Counted from the stretch's first letter, positions 1 to 7,970 are shown. The stretch: DNA of 19,214 nt from DASYSA01 sp036003885 (GCA_036003885.1 DASYSA010000637.1:1-19214), one strand, 5' to 3'. The notes: generated by a model not told the origin, from the letters alone. Made by a program: numbers and translations.

Positions 1-1
1 G

Positions 2-2392
2 TTCATCACGGGCGGATTGGGCGGCCAGGAGAGCGCAACGCTTCGTGAGATAGTGGAACTGCTTCGCCGTTTCTACTGCGGCAAGGTGAGCGTCGTGTAC
101 CGCCTCATTCAGGGGCCTGAAGAGAAGGAGTGGATTCGCTCTCGAGTGGAAGCAGCTCCGGCCCCGGTTGCGCCGGAGATTCGAAAGCAGATTCTGTGGA
201 AGCTGATCTCGGCCGAGTTGTTCGAACGCTTCCTGGGCACGAAGTACCTCGGTCAAAAGCGATTCTCCATTGAGGGCAATGAGACCGTGATCGCGCTGCT
301 CGATCAACTCATCGAACGCGCGGCCTCGAGGGGAGTCGAGGACATCACAATCGGGATGGCCCATCGCGGACGCCTGAACGTGATCGCGAACGTCATCGGC
401 AGATTCTGCGAGCGAATCTTCACCAGCTTCGAAGGCTCGATCCATCCGGACTTTCCTCACGACCAGGGAGACGTGAAGTATCACCAGGGCGCCAGCGGCG
501 TTCGCGAAACGGCCAGCGGCCGTCAGGTATCCCTTACAGTCGCTCCAAATCCCAGTCACCTCGAATTCATCAACCCGGTAATCGAAGGCATGGTGCGGGC
601 AAAGCAAGAGGCAAGATCCGAACCGGAGAGTCTGCTCGCGGTGCTGCTTCACGGCGACGCTGCGTTCGCAGGCGAAGGCGTGGTCGCCGAAACGCTCAAC
701 CTGTCGCAACTGCCCGGCTACACGACGCTCGGCACAATTCACATCATCGTCAACAATCAACTCGGATTTACAACGCCGCCCGAAGAGGGCCGCTCGTCGA
801 TTTACAGTACCGATATTGCGAAGATGATTCAGGCGCCGATTTTTCACGTGAACAGTGATGACCCGGATGCCGCCTATCACGTCCTGGAGATTGCGCTCGA
901 TTATCGCCGCGAGTTTCAGAATGATGTGGTGATCGACGTGATTGGCTTCAGACGCCATGGTCACAACGAAGGCGACGAGCCCACCTACACTCAGCCGGTG
1001 ATGTATCACAAGATTCGGGCGCACCAGGGAGTGCGAGAGCTCTATGCTCGAAGGCTCGCGCGGGAAGGCGTCGTGACCGAGCGCGAAGCCGCGGAACTGA
1101 TGGGCGAGCGCAATCGCCGTTATGAGAATGCGCTGCTGGGCGCCAAGGAGATCGTGTCGAGACAGGTCTCAGAGCCGCAGCAGCCGGATGTTGCCGAGCC
1201 TGACTCCGTAGAGATAGTCGAAACCGGTGTCGACCAGCAGACCCTCCGGTTGATAGCGCAGACGGTCACTACGGTGCCTCGCGAGTTCAATCTCAATCCG
1301 AAGATAGTCGGACTGCTGGCACGCCGCGCGAAGATGGTCGAGGGATCGGTGCCGGTAGACTGGGGAATGGCCGAAGCACTTGCATTCGGGTCGCTGCTCT
1401 TCGAAGGCACTAACGTGCGCATTGCGGGCCAGGACACCGTGCGCGGCACCTTCAGCCATCGGCACGCCGCGTTCGCCGACACGCTGACCGGGAGCGAATG
1501 GGCAGCCCTTGCGACACTCGGATCCGATCAAACAAGATTTCAGATATACGACAGCCCTCTGTCTGAAGCGGGGGTGCTCGGTTTCGAGTACGGCTACAGC
1601 GTCACGGCGCCTGAGTCGCTGGTAATCTGGGAAGCTCAGTTCGGCGACTTCGTAAACGCGGCACAAGTGATCATCGATCAATTCATCGTTTCGGGTGAGG
1701 AGAAGTGGAATCAGACCAGCCGGGTGGTGTTGTTGTTGCCTCATGGCTACGAGGGGCAGGGACCGGAACATTCGAGCGCGCGGCTCGAACGGTTCCTGCA
1801 GCTGTGTGCCGGCGGCAACATTCAAGTGGTCAACTGCTCTACCGGCGCCCAGTACTTTCACGTATTGAGACGACAGATACTCCAGCCGGCAAGCAAGCCG
1901 CTTGTGGTCATGTCGCCCAAGAGCCTGCTTCGTCTTCCGGAAGCGGCATCGGCAATCGATGACTTTACGAGCGGCGGTTTCCACGCGGTCCTTGGCGATG
2001 AGGCGGTCACTGCGGCTTCGAACGTCAACCGCCTGCTGTTGTGCAGCGGCAAGATCTACTACGATCTGGATGCTGAACGTCGAAAGCGCGGCAACCACGA
2101 TACGGCCATCCTGAGGCTTGAACAGCTATATCCGTACCCAAAGAAGCAGCTCGTCGACAATCTGGCGCTCTACTCCAATGCCAGGGACATCTGCTGGGTA
2201 CAGGAGGAGCCTCGCAACATGGGCGCGTGGTGGTTTGTCGAACCCCGGCTGCTGGGAATATTAGGGGAGGGTCAAACATTGCTCTATGCAGGTCGAGAAG
2301 CGAGTTCGAGCACGGCGACCGGTTCTCACACGATTCACCAGATGGAACAACGTGAAATCGTGAGTAAGGCCTTCGGAGTGGAAAACGCGTGA
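2..2392 (+). CDS. sucA: 2-oxoglutarate dehydrogenase E1 component, 5' end cut by window
   Basis: Thiamine-diphosphate-dependent decarboxylase of the TCA cycle: it decarboxylates 2-oxoglutarate and passes the succinyl group to the lipoyl E2 partner. The reading frame is open from base 2, so the gene begins outside the window. About 796 residues are visible; compared with the roughly 930-residue E. coli enzyme, some 130 N-terminal residues are missing. Counting from the TTG at 17, the family signatures are GMAHRGRL (103-110), the ThDP/Mg motif GDAAFAGEG (203-211) ending in NNQLGFTT (236-243), and HGHNEGDEP (304-312). The C-terminal QEEPRNMGAWW motif is also present. No E2 or E3 gene follows. 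A fused N-terminal E2-like domain, as in actinobacterial Kgd, cannot be excluded because the 5' end is absent. Confidence 0.95.
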   Translation, partial: FITGGLGGQESATLREIVELLRRFYCGKVSVVYRLIQGPEEKEWIRSRVEAAPAPVAPEIRKQILWKLISAELFERFLGTKYLGQKRFSIEGNETVIALLDQLIERAASRGVEDITIGMAHRGRLNVIANVIGRFCERIFTSFEGSIHPDFPHDQGDVKYHQGASGVRETASGRQVSLTVAPNPSHLEFINPVIEGMVRAKQEARSEPESLLAVLLHGDAAFAGEGVVAETLNLSQLPGYTTLGTIHIIVNNQLGFTTPPEEGRSSIYSTDIAKMIQAPIFHVNSDDPDAAYHVLEIALDYRREFQNDVVIDVIGFRRHGHNEGDEPTYTQPVMYHKIRAHQGVRELYARRLAREGVVTEREAAELMGERNRRYENALLGAKEIVSRQVSEPQQPDVAEPDSVEIVETGVDQQTLRLIAQTVTTVPREFNLNPKIVGLLARRAKMVEGSVPVDWGMAEALAFGSLLFEGTNVRIAGQDTVRGTFSHRHAAFADTLTGSEWAALATLGSDQTRFQIYDSPLSEAGVLGFEYGYSVTAPESLVIWEAQFGDFVNAAQVIIDQFIVSGEEKWNQTSRVVLLLPHGYEGQGPEHSSARLERFLQLCAGGNIQVVNCSTGAQYFHVLRRQILQPASKPLVVMSPKSLLRLPEAASAIDDFTSGGFHAVLGDEAVTAASNVNRLLLCSGKIYYDLDAERRKRGNHDTAILRLEQLYPYPKKQLVDNLALYSNARDICWVQEEPRNMGAWWFVEPRLLGILGEGQTLLYAGREASSSTATGSHTIHQMEQREIVSKAFGVENA

Positions 2393-2413
2393 TGAAGGGG
2401 CGCTGGTAACGGA

Positions 2414-2575
2414 GTGGCTAAGAAACCGGTCAAGACAACTATCAAAAAGGAAGAACTGAGGCCGCGAGAAAGGGCGCCCATCCTGCCGACTAAGAAGTTC
2501 GAGGACAAACGAACTCGGGACGACCGGCGCCCCAAGCACAAGAAGGATCCGCGCCGCCAGGGCGAAGAGGCCTGA
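2414..2575 (+). CDS. Small basic hypothetical protein (53 aa)
   Basis: This short frame starts at a GTG 21 bases after the sucA stop. A possible ribosome-binding site AAGGGG (2395-2400) lies 13 bases upstream. The predicted product is extremely rich in Lys, Arg, Glu and Asp (starts MAKKPVKTTIKKEE, ends DPRRQGEEA) with no hydrophobic segment, so it is probably disordered or nucleic-acid-binding. Roughly 70 % of its third codon positions are G or C, as in neighbouring real genes. It could be co-transcribed with sucA. Its TGA stop (2573-2575) directly abuts the stop of the opposing hydrolase gene. I do not recognise a family. The opposite strand is also open here, so coding status is likely but unproven. 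Confidence 0.5.
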   Translation: MAKKPVKTTIKKEELRPRERAPILPTKKFEDKRTRDDRRPKHKKDPRRQGEEA

Positions 2576-3319
2576 TCACACCCCCACTGGGCGGTGGCGT
2601 CCAAGATCAGTCACCAGGAGACTTTCCCTGAGTCGCTGAGCCGACTGAACCACTATTCCATCGGGATCGACGATACTCGACGATCCGTAAGACACGAGAT
2701 CCGCCGTACGGCCTGCCACATCAGCACGGATTACTGTAACGCTGTTTTCTATCGCACAAGCGATGTCAACGTTCCTCGCGTAACTAGCGACGTCCGCCTT
2801 CTCAGCAGGCAGACCGTTGTTCGTAGGTACAAACAGCGCGGTCGCTCCCTGGGAGGCAATGATTCTCGCTAGCTCGGGATAGTTAGAGTCGTTGCAGATC
2901 ACGATTCCAAAGGTCAAGTCACCAACCCTGAAGACCGGAATCCGGTCGCCGGCCCGATAGATCGACTTTCTGATCGCCGGGTATAGCTTGCGATACAAAC
3001 CGACGACCGATCCTCTGTGAAAGACCGCAGCCGAGTTGTAGAGATGACCAGTTCCGGTAATCTCTGTAAAGCCGAGGATTGTCGTAACGGCGTGACTTGC
3101 AAGAGGCATCAGCGCAGAGCCCAGCTCGCCGCTTTCAACGTTGATCGCGATATCGGTGGGACGAGGAGCGTAATCCGCCAGACCTCCAAGTAAGGCCTCC
3201 GGGCAACAGAGGATTTCCACTCCTTCTGATTCACACCAGTCAACTTGTTTGCGAACGAGCGCGATTGCTTCCATGGAACCGCATGGAAGAAGAGGAGCTT
3301 GGTAGGCGGCAACCTTCAC
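2576..3319 (-). CDS. Carbon-nitrogen hydrolase (nitrilase superfamily)
   Basis: A 247-residue cytoplasmic enzyme of the nitrilase/amidase superfamily, which cleaves C-N bonds in amides, N-carbamoyl compounds or nitriles. The Glu-Lys-Cys triad is visible: E41 in CCPEALLGG, K111 in GLYRKLYP, and C142 in IVICNDSNYPE. Length is slightly below the usual 260-300. The start is a GTG (AAG GTT GCC follows) with only a weak upstream Shine-Dalgarno. An ATG a few bases upstream is in another frame. The C-terminus matches the usual end of the fold. The substrate cannot be told from sequence. It lies downstream of the DUF1801 gene on the same strand with about 100 bases between, so it may share or have its own promoter. 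Confidence 0.88.
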   Translation of the reverse strand: MKVAAYQAPLLPCGSMEAIALVRKQVDWCESEGVEILCCPEALLGGLADYAPRPTDIAINVESGELGSALMPLASHAVTTILGFTEITGTGHLYNSAAVFHRGSVVGLYRKLYPAIRKSIYRAGDRIPVFRVGDLTFGIVICNDSNYPELARIIASQGATALFVPTNNGLPAEKADVASYARNVDIACAIENSVTVIRADVAGRTADLVSYGSSSIVDPDGIVVQSAQRLRESLLVTDLGRHRPVGV

Positions 3320-3421
3320 AAGAATTCATCCCGATACGACGAGCGTCTCTCGTGCTTGAATACAATCTACGTTGTGAGTCACACGCTGGCGAGCCGATCG
3401 AGCGAGGACAATGTCCGTGAT

Positions 3422-3829
3422 TCAGCCGCGACACCTGGCGCTCTTCGCTGCAACCGGTTGTCGGGGTGCGCGCTCAGCGATCCGTGTCTTTACCAGCTTC
3501 CGCACGAGCGTGGCCGGTAAGGGCCGGTCCGCTTGAAAGCGAATGGTGCCCTTGCTGGTTTTGTACGCCTTGAGCTCGTCCTTGTGGGCTTCGACTGGGA
3601 GAGCACCGGGGTAGAAGGCGCAGTGATTGGCAGCCGCTCCAAAGGCCACGAGCAGCCTTCCGCCGAGACGGAAGGCTGGGATCTGATAGCTGATGCACTC
3701 TTGAGCCTGGGGCGCTGCCGCCCGGATGTCGGTTCGAAGCTTCTCAAGCGCTGCTCGCTTCTCATTGCTCAACGGTGCGAGATACTCGTCGATGGTCGTT
3801 GGTTTCACTGCCGCCGATTCCTTCCGCAT
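3422..3829 (-). CDS. DUF1801 / YdhG-like domain protein
   Basis: A 135-residue protein of the DUF1801 (YdhG-like) family. Recognisable parts are TIDEYLAPLSNEKRAALEKL near the start, then ECISYQIPAFRLGGR and the HCAFYPGA strand, ending with SKGTIRFQADRPLP and a helix. Biochemical function is not established; some relatives have been called iron chaperones, but that should not be transferred. The frame is open further upstream to 3925. I chose the ATG at 3829 because an excellent ribosome-binding site (AGGTGGAGA, complement of 3831-3839) sits just in front of it, and because the upstream extension translates a palindromic repeat-like sequence. Confidence 0.85.
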   Translation of the reverse strand: MRKESAAVKPTTIDEYLAPLSNEKRAALEKLRTDIRAAAPQAQECISYQIPAFRLGGRLLVAFGAAANHCAFYPGALPVEAHKDELKAYKTSKGTIRFQADRPLPATLVRKLVKTRIAERAPRQPVAAKSARCRG

Positions 3830-3884
3830 TTCTCCACCTCGATCTATCTGAATTCTGCGAGCGTATTCTCGCACAAGCCGCTCC

Positions 3885-3920
3885 GGGTACGCACGCTTCC
3901 AGCGTGCAGATCCCATACCC
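3885..3920. repeat. Palindromic repeat-like hairpin
   Basis: Perfect 7-bp arms GCACGCT (3891-3897) and AGCGTGC (3901-3907) enclose a TCC loop, and are flanked by a second pair, GGGTA (3885-3889) and TACCC (3916-3920). It lies in the divergent gap between the DUF1801 gene and the MerR-like gene. The compact stem with a TTCCAG-like apex resembles short dispersed palindromes (REP-like units) of environmental genomes. Only one copy is in this window, so dispersal cannot be shown here. Confidence 0.4.
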
Positions 3921-3959
3921 TGCAAAAAACGCCATCCCGCGTTCCTCGACCAAATGCTG

Positions 3960-3988
3960 TTGACAGTAATTAGTGTCTTCTGTAAACT
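3960..3988 (+). promoter_or_regulatory. Sigma-70-type promoter of the MerR-VWA unit
   Basis: A consensus -35 TTGACA (3960-3965) is followed after 17 bases by TAAACT (3983-3988; 4 of 6 matches). The expected transcription start is near 3995, next to the ATG at 3996, which has no Shine-Dalgarno. The spacer holds a small dyad, GACA-N8-TGTC (3962-3977), where a MerR-type regulator would be expected to bind. Operator function is a guess. Confidence 0.6.
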
Positions 3989-3995
3989 GCGCCCT

Positions 3996-4634
3996 ATGGA
4001 CAGTAACTTAGAGAGTCTCAGGGAGCAGAAGTATGTCGGCGCAGTTCAGCTTTCAGATGAAGCCGCGCGGCTCTTAGCCCACTTCGTTCCCAAACAGGAA
4101 CGTGGGAGCGTCACCGAGGTGCCCGACGAACGCATGGTCCGATACTACAGCTCCGGAGGCTTGATCTCGCCCCCAGAAAGCAAGCAGGGAGTCTCTGCCG
4201 TCTACGGTTATCTTCATCTACTGCAGCTCCTGGTCATCAAGCGGCTCCAGGCAGAACACCTGTCCATCCGAAAGATCAGAGAGCTGGTTGAAGGTAGAAC
4301 TGAGAGGGGGTTGGAACAGCTATTAGGACTCGAGGTGGGTGAAGCCGGCTCGGCTGATAACAGGAACGCAGCGACCGAGTACCTTGAGTCACTCCTTCAC
4401 CAGTCTCCGAAAACAGCGCCGGCTCATGCTGCACGCTTGGCGCTGGCTGAAGAGCCTGCCCCTTATTCTGCCGGCGTGGCCAAACGCGCCTGGACTCGCG
4501 TTGAGATAGAGCCCGGACTCGAGCTTCATATTCGCGAGGACTATTGTTTGACGAGTGATGCTAAGGCGAAACTGCGCCTCGGGCGCAGGATATTGACTGA
4601 GATTGATAACCACGGCAATCCGCCGAGAAAGTGA
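3996..4634 (+). CDS. MerR-family-like transcriptional regulator
   Basis: A 212-residue putative DNA-binding regulator. Residues about 38-100 resemble the MerR winged-helix region: RMVRYYSSGGLISPP (46-60), a GYLHLLQLLVIKRLQ helix, then LSIRKIRELVEG (89-100). The C-terminal part (EPGLELHIREDYCLT) is not a recognisable metal-binding domain, so the effector is unknown. The frame is open from 3954, but I chose the ATG at 3996: the promoter -35 and -10 lie inside the longer version, and 3996 sits at the expected transcription start, implying a leaderless mRNA. Only 9 bases separate it from the VWA gene, so the two are almost certainly one transcript. The dyad in its own promoter spacer may mean autoregulation. 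Confidence 0.75.
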   Translation: MDSNLESLREQKYVGAVQLSDEAARLLAHFVPKQERGSVTEVPDERMVRYYSSGGLISPPESKQGVSAVYGYLHLLQLLVIKRLQAEHLSIRKIRELVEGRTERGLEQLLGLEVGEAGSADNRNAATEYLESLLHQSPKTAPAHAARLALAEEPAPYSAGVAKRAWTRVEIEPGLELHIREDYCLTSDAKAKLRLGRRILTEIDNHGNPPRK

Positions 4635-4643
4635 AGTGCTAGA

Positions 4644-5921
4644 ATGACCCGGAAGACCAGCCCCAACATAGAAGTGATAACCGAAAGACCTCTCTTCATT
4701 GGAGGGAAAGAACAGAGCACCAACCTCCTGGTACGCATAGTTCCGCCCACAGTCGATGCAGTTACAAAGCGTCCGAGCTTAAACCTGAGCCTGGTGCTGG
4801 ACCGTTCAGGCAGCATGGAAGGTGAAAAGATTGTTCGAGCCAGAGAAGCGGCTTGCTACTGCATAGACCAGCTCATGCCGTCGGACCGCGTGAGCGTCGT
4901 GGTCTTCGACGATGTAGTCGACGTTCTGCTTCAAAGCCAGCCAGTCGAAAACAGAGAGGCAACAAAAGAACGCATCTCGCATATTCAGGCTCGGAATTCT
5001 ACAGCCCTGCATCAGGGGTGGGTCACCGGAGGCATCCAGGTCAGTAAAGAGATGACCGACGGCGCAGTCAACCGAGTCTTGTTGCTGACCGATGGGCTGG
5101 CGAATGTCGGGGTGACAAACGTGGACACGCTCGTCTCACAGGCCGGCGAACTGGCTGCTCGCGGCGTCAGCACCTCCACCATCGGTGTCGGAAGCAGCTT
5201 TAACGAAGACCTGCTCATCCCCATGGCCGAAGCGGGCAGAGGGAACGCCTGGCACGTCGAAAAGCCTTCCGACATGGAGCGCATCTTCGCGACCGAGCTC
5301 GAAGGCTTGATTGAACAGATCGCCCACACCGTGAGCCTCGGGCTAACCCCCGCGGACGGCGTCAGAGTCCAGGATGTGTTGAATGATTTCGAAGTAACCC
5401 ACACTGGACGCTACAAGCTTCCCAACCTGCGAGCGGGATCACCTCTCGAAGTCGTAATAAGCGTGAAGGTCCCAGCCAGGCCGGCCGGTGAGCGCTACAA
5501 AGTGCTCGACGTGCGCCTGGCCTGGAATCCGCAGGACGCACCGAGCAGTGATCGAGAGATCCTCAGCCATCCGGTGACCATCGAGTATGCCGGGGCAGAG
5601 GAAGTCGAACGCACTGCCCTCGACGGGAGAGTAACGAAAGCAGTTCAGCTCCTGATGGCTGCGCGGGCCAGACAGGAAGCGATCAGGCAGCTCGACAGCG
5701 GGGACATTCTGGCTGCGCGAGCGATACTGGGAGGGACGGCGCAGCTCGTTGCGCAAGCTTGTGCTCCGTACATGGCAGATGACCGTGTGAAGGAGGAGGT
5801 CCGAATGCTTGGCGAGTTGGAAGCCGAGCTTTTCAATCTGGGCGACCCGAAGATGACTCGCAAGAAGATGTCTTATCAGAGCTATGATCTCTCTCGTCAA
5901 AGCAAGCCGCTGAAGAAGTGA
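4644..5921 (+). CDS. VWA (von Willebrand factor A) domain protein
   Basis: A 425-residue protein with a metal-ion-dependent adhesion site: D53-R-S55-G-S57 in VLDRSGSMEGEK, T120 in ARNSTALHQGW, and D150 in LLLTDGLANVG. The VWA fold covers roughly residues 46-225. It is followed by a beta-rich region (about 230-320) and a helical C-terminus (about 330-425). No signal peptide or membrane segment is seen, so it is probably cytoplasmic and acts by Mg-dependent protein binding. No MoxR-type AAA ATPase gene is adjacent, unlike many VWA loci. It follows the MerR-like gene by 9 bases, which suggests its level is set by that regulator. The partner is unknown. Confidence 0.85.
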   Translation: MTRKTSPNIEVITERPLFIGGKEQSTNLLVRIVPPTVDAVTKRPSLNLSLVLDRSGSMEGEKIVRAREAACYCIDQLMPSDRVSVVVFDDVVDVLLQSQPVENREATKERISHIQARNSTALHQGWVTGGIQVSKEMTDGAVNRVLLLTDGLANVGVTNVDTLVSQAGELAARGVSTSTIGVGSSFNEDLLIPMAEAGRGNAWHVEKPSDMERIFATELEGLIEQIAHTVSLGLTPADGVRVQDVLNDFEVTHTGRYKLPNLRAGSPLEVVISVKVPARPAGERYKVLDVRLAWNPQDAPSSDREILSHPVTIEYAGAEEVERTALDGRVTKAVQLLMAARARQEAIRQLDSGDILAARAILGGTAQLVAQACAPYMADDRVKEEVRMLGELEAELFNLGDPKMTRKKMSYQSYDLSRQSKPLKK

Positions 5922-6058
5922 GAGAGCATAGGCGGAAGGAAGCGTGGGTTCACTCGTCGTGTTACTCGCGCTTCCCATTTCCGCCCAACCAAATCTCATA
6001 GCGGGTGCCGATCAGTCCGGTTCGATGACTGATAGCGGCCCCTCAGGGGGATTTCTGA

Positions 6059-7081
6059 GTGAAGTTGCTAATCCTTGGTGGAACCGTTTTCCTTGGCCGG
6101 CATCTCGTCGAAGCCGCACTCGCTCGCGCGCACGAGATTACCATCTTCAACCGCGGCCTCAATAATCCGGACCTCTTTCCGGAAGTCGAAAGACTTCGCG
6201 GAGACCGCGACGGCGATCTGCGCGCTCTCGAAGGCCGTCGCTGGGACGCCGTCATCGATACGTGTGGCTACCTACCTCGGCATGTTCGCGCCTCGGCTCA
6301 GTTGCTTGCGGGCGCCGTGGACCACTATACATTCACTTCCACCATCGGTGTGTATGCGGACTTCGGGGCGGTGGGGATCGACGAAACCGCGCCCGTAGCC
6401 ACCGTGGCTGATGAGAACCTCGAAGAGCTTACGGCAGAGAGCTACGGTCCTCTAAAGGCGCTATGCGAGAAGACCGTTGAAGAATTCATGCCGGGGCGAA
6501 CGCTGGTCATTCGCGCCGGCCTGCTGGTCGGGCCGTACGACCCGCTCGACCGTTTCACGTATTGGGTGCGCAGAGTCGCGCAGGGCGGAGAGGTGCTCGC
6601 TCCGGGAAGGCCAGAGCGGCAAGTGCAGATCATCGATGCGAGGGACCTGTCCGAGTGGATGGTGCGAATGGTCGAAGCTGGGCAGACCGGCATGTACAAC
6701 GCCTCAGGTCCCGACCACTTGCTCACAATGGGGCGGCTGTTGGACGAGTCGATTGCCGTAAGCGGCAGCGACGCGCGACCGGTCTGGGTCGACGACAAAT
6801 TCCTGGTCGACCACAAGGCGGGTGCGTGGCAGGAAGTACCTCTATGGCTGCCCGAGAACGATCGCAAGGTCTCGGGCCTGATGAGGATTGACTGTGGAAG
6901 AGCGATTGCCGCCGGTCTGAGCTTCCGGCCGTTGGCTGATACAATTCGCGACACGTTGGAATGGGATCGAAGTCGTGTTGAGCCGCCTGCTCCTTACAAG
7001 CTCTTCGGGATCGAACTGGCTCGTGCAGGGCTGAGCCATGAACGCGAGCTTGCGTTGTTTGAAGCCTGGAAAGGGCGCTAG
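6059..7081 (+). CDS. NAD-dependent epimerase/dehydratase-like (extended SDR) protein
   Basis: A 340-residue protein of the extended short-chain dehydrogenase/reductase superfamily, likely cytoplasmic. The N-terminal Rossmann motif is GGTVFLG (7-13), the expected strand-end is FTSTIGVYA (92-100), and the catalytic pair Y129-x3-K133 is in SYGPLK. Substrate-side features include the IDARDLSEWM stretch near 195-205. It resembles nucleoside-sugar epimerase-type and CSP41-like proteins, but the substrate is not evident. The start is GTG at 6059, chosen for AGGGGG (6045-6050) eight bases upstream and because the glycine motif begins at residue 7. Its TAG stop shares bases with the stop of the opposing PAP2 gene. 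The 137 bases upstream show no clear promoter. Confidence 0.88.
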   Translation: MKLLILGGTVFLGRHLVEAALARAHEITIFNRGLNNPDLFPEVERLRGDRDGDLRALEGRRWDAVIDTCGYLPRHVRASAQLLAGAVDHYTFTSTIGVYADFGAVGIDETAPVATVADENLEELTAESYGPLKALCEKTVEEFMPGRTLVIRAGLLVGPYDPLDRFTYWVRRVAQGGEVLAPGRPERQVQIIDARDLSEWMVRMVEAGQTGMYNASGPDHLLTMGRLLDESIAVSGSDARPVWVDDKFLVDHKAGAWQEVPLWLPENDRKVSGLMRIDCGRAIAAGLSFRPLADTIRDTLEWDRSRVEPPAPYKLFGIELARAGLSHERELALFEAWKGR

Positions 7082-7818
7082 CCGATGCCGACGGCATCTT
7101 CGCGTAGCTGCTTAGACTTCAACCTTCGGTACACCTCTATCATCAGGAAAAGCCACATCCCGCCGGCCAGGTACGCGCCTAAGACATCACTCGGCCAGTG
7201 CGCGCCCAGATAGACCCGCGATACGCCCACCAGGGCGGTCAACGTCCCACATTGCGCCAACGCGAAGCGACGGACCACACCCGGCTTTAGGAGCACGTAG
7301 CACAGAAAGAAGAGAAATCCGAAAAACTCGATGAAGAAAATCACGTGTCCCGACGGGAAGCTCTCATGCGCGACGTTGTAGACGACTTGAACCAATGGCT
7401 CGGTCGGCCTGGGACGGCTGATCCAGGCCTTGAATAGTCGGTTCAATCCCGCGCCCGAAGCAACTCCAATGACACATATCAGGCATTCGATCCTCAACCG
7501 CGCGAACAGCAGGGTCAGTCCCGCAATGCTCACTAAGGCAACCGGCACCCGGCCGTTCCCAATCATCGAGACCAGCCTCATCAAGGTATTGAACCCCGGA
7601 AGGGTGATCGCCTGAATGCTTCGTTCAAGCTCCAGATCCCAGCCGAAGTAAGCATAGTAGTGAGCAAATCCCGCCAGCGCCGCGTACAGAATCAGGGCCG
7701 CCCCGAAGACGATCTCGCCTCGATGAGCTCGCAAGGCGGTCCGCCTCGGAGATACAAGCATGTCCGTCTCCAGCGCTCCGTCTCTCTCTTCGCTCGCGGT
7801 GCCGCCCTCATCGACCAT
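7078..7818 (-). CDS. PAP2-family membrane phosphatase
   Basis: A 246-residue integral membrane protein of the type 2 phosphatidic acid phosphatase family, which dephosphorylates lipid phosphates such as phosphatidate or undecaprenyl pyrophosphate. All three signature motifs are present: K130-x4-R135-P136 in FKAWISRPRP, PSGH at 155-158, and S200-R201-x5-H207-x3-D211 in SRVYLGAHWPSD. Hydrophobic segments lie near 36-55, 91-120, 158-178, 188-200 and 211-230. The ATG at 7818 has a weak upstream site. The in-frame ATG at 7761 (residue 20) is preceded by GGAG and may be the real start, removing a charged N-terminal tail. The substrate cannot be assigned. Confidence 0.92.
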   Translation of the reverse strand: MVDEGGTASEERDGALETDMLVSPRRTALRAHRGEIVFGAALILYAALAGFAHYYAYFGWDLELERSIQAITLPGFNTLMRLVSMIGNGRVPVALVSIAGLTLLFARLRIECLICVIGVASGAGLNRLFKAWISRPRPTEPLVQVVYNVAHESFPSGHVIFFIEFFGFLFFLCYVLLKPGVVRRFALAQCGTLTALVGVSRVYLGAHWPSDVLGAYLAGGMWLFLMIEVYRRLKSKQLREDAVGIG

Positions 7819-7893
7819 TGTTCAAATCCGTTCACAAGCAATCGTAGCCGTGAATGGTCTCATTCTCCAATGGTCGGGTGCGCTGAGGGGCGG

Positions 7894-7970
7894 AACCACG
7901 AATCACACGAATTCAACGAATCTAAACGAACCATTCGCGATCATTCGCGTAATTCGTGTAATTCCTGGCT
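7894..7970. repeat. CACGAAT-type imperfect inverted repeat
   Basis: Two 28-base arms, 7894-7921 and 7943-7970, are reverse complements at 22 of 28 positions, separated by 21 bases. The arms are built from short iterations of CACGAAT / ACGAATT. CATTCGCG also occurs twice in direct orientation (7932-7939 and 7942-7949). The element lies in the intergenic space between the divergent PAP2 and rpmE genes. Similar CACGAAT/ATTCGTG elements are, to my recollection, scattered in many environmental bacterial genomes; this needs a search. It would form a long hairpin as RNA or single-stranded DNA. Confidence 0.65.

Noticed and set aside
1169..2098. 309-codon open frame on the minus strand
   Set aside because: It lies fully inside sucA, antisense to highly conserved sequence, with no recognisable domain; long antisense frames are common in GC-rich genes.
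2335..2604. Minus-strand frames across the sucA-hydrolase junction
   Set aside because: They overlap the sucA end and the better-supported basic ORF; translations are Arg/Ser-rich shadows.
5439..5999. 186-codon open frame on the minus strand
   Set aside because: Mostly antisense to the VWA gene and without a recognisable motif or ribosome-binding site.
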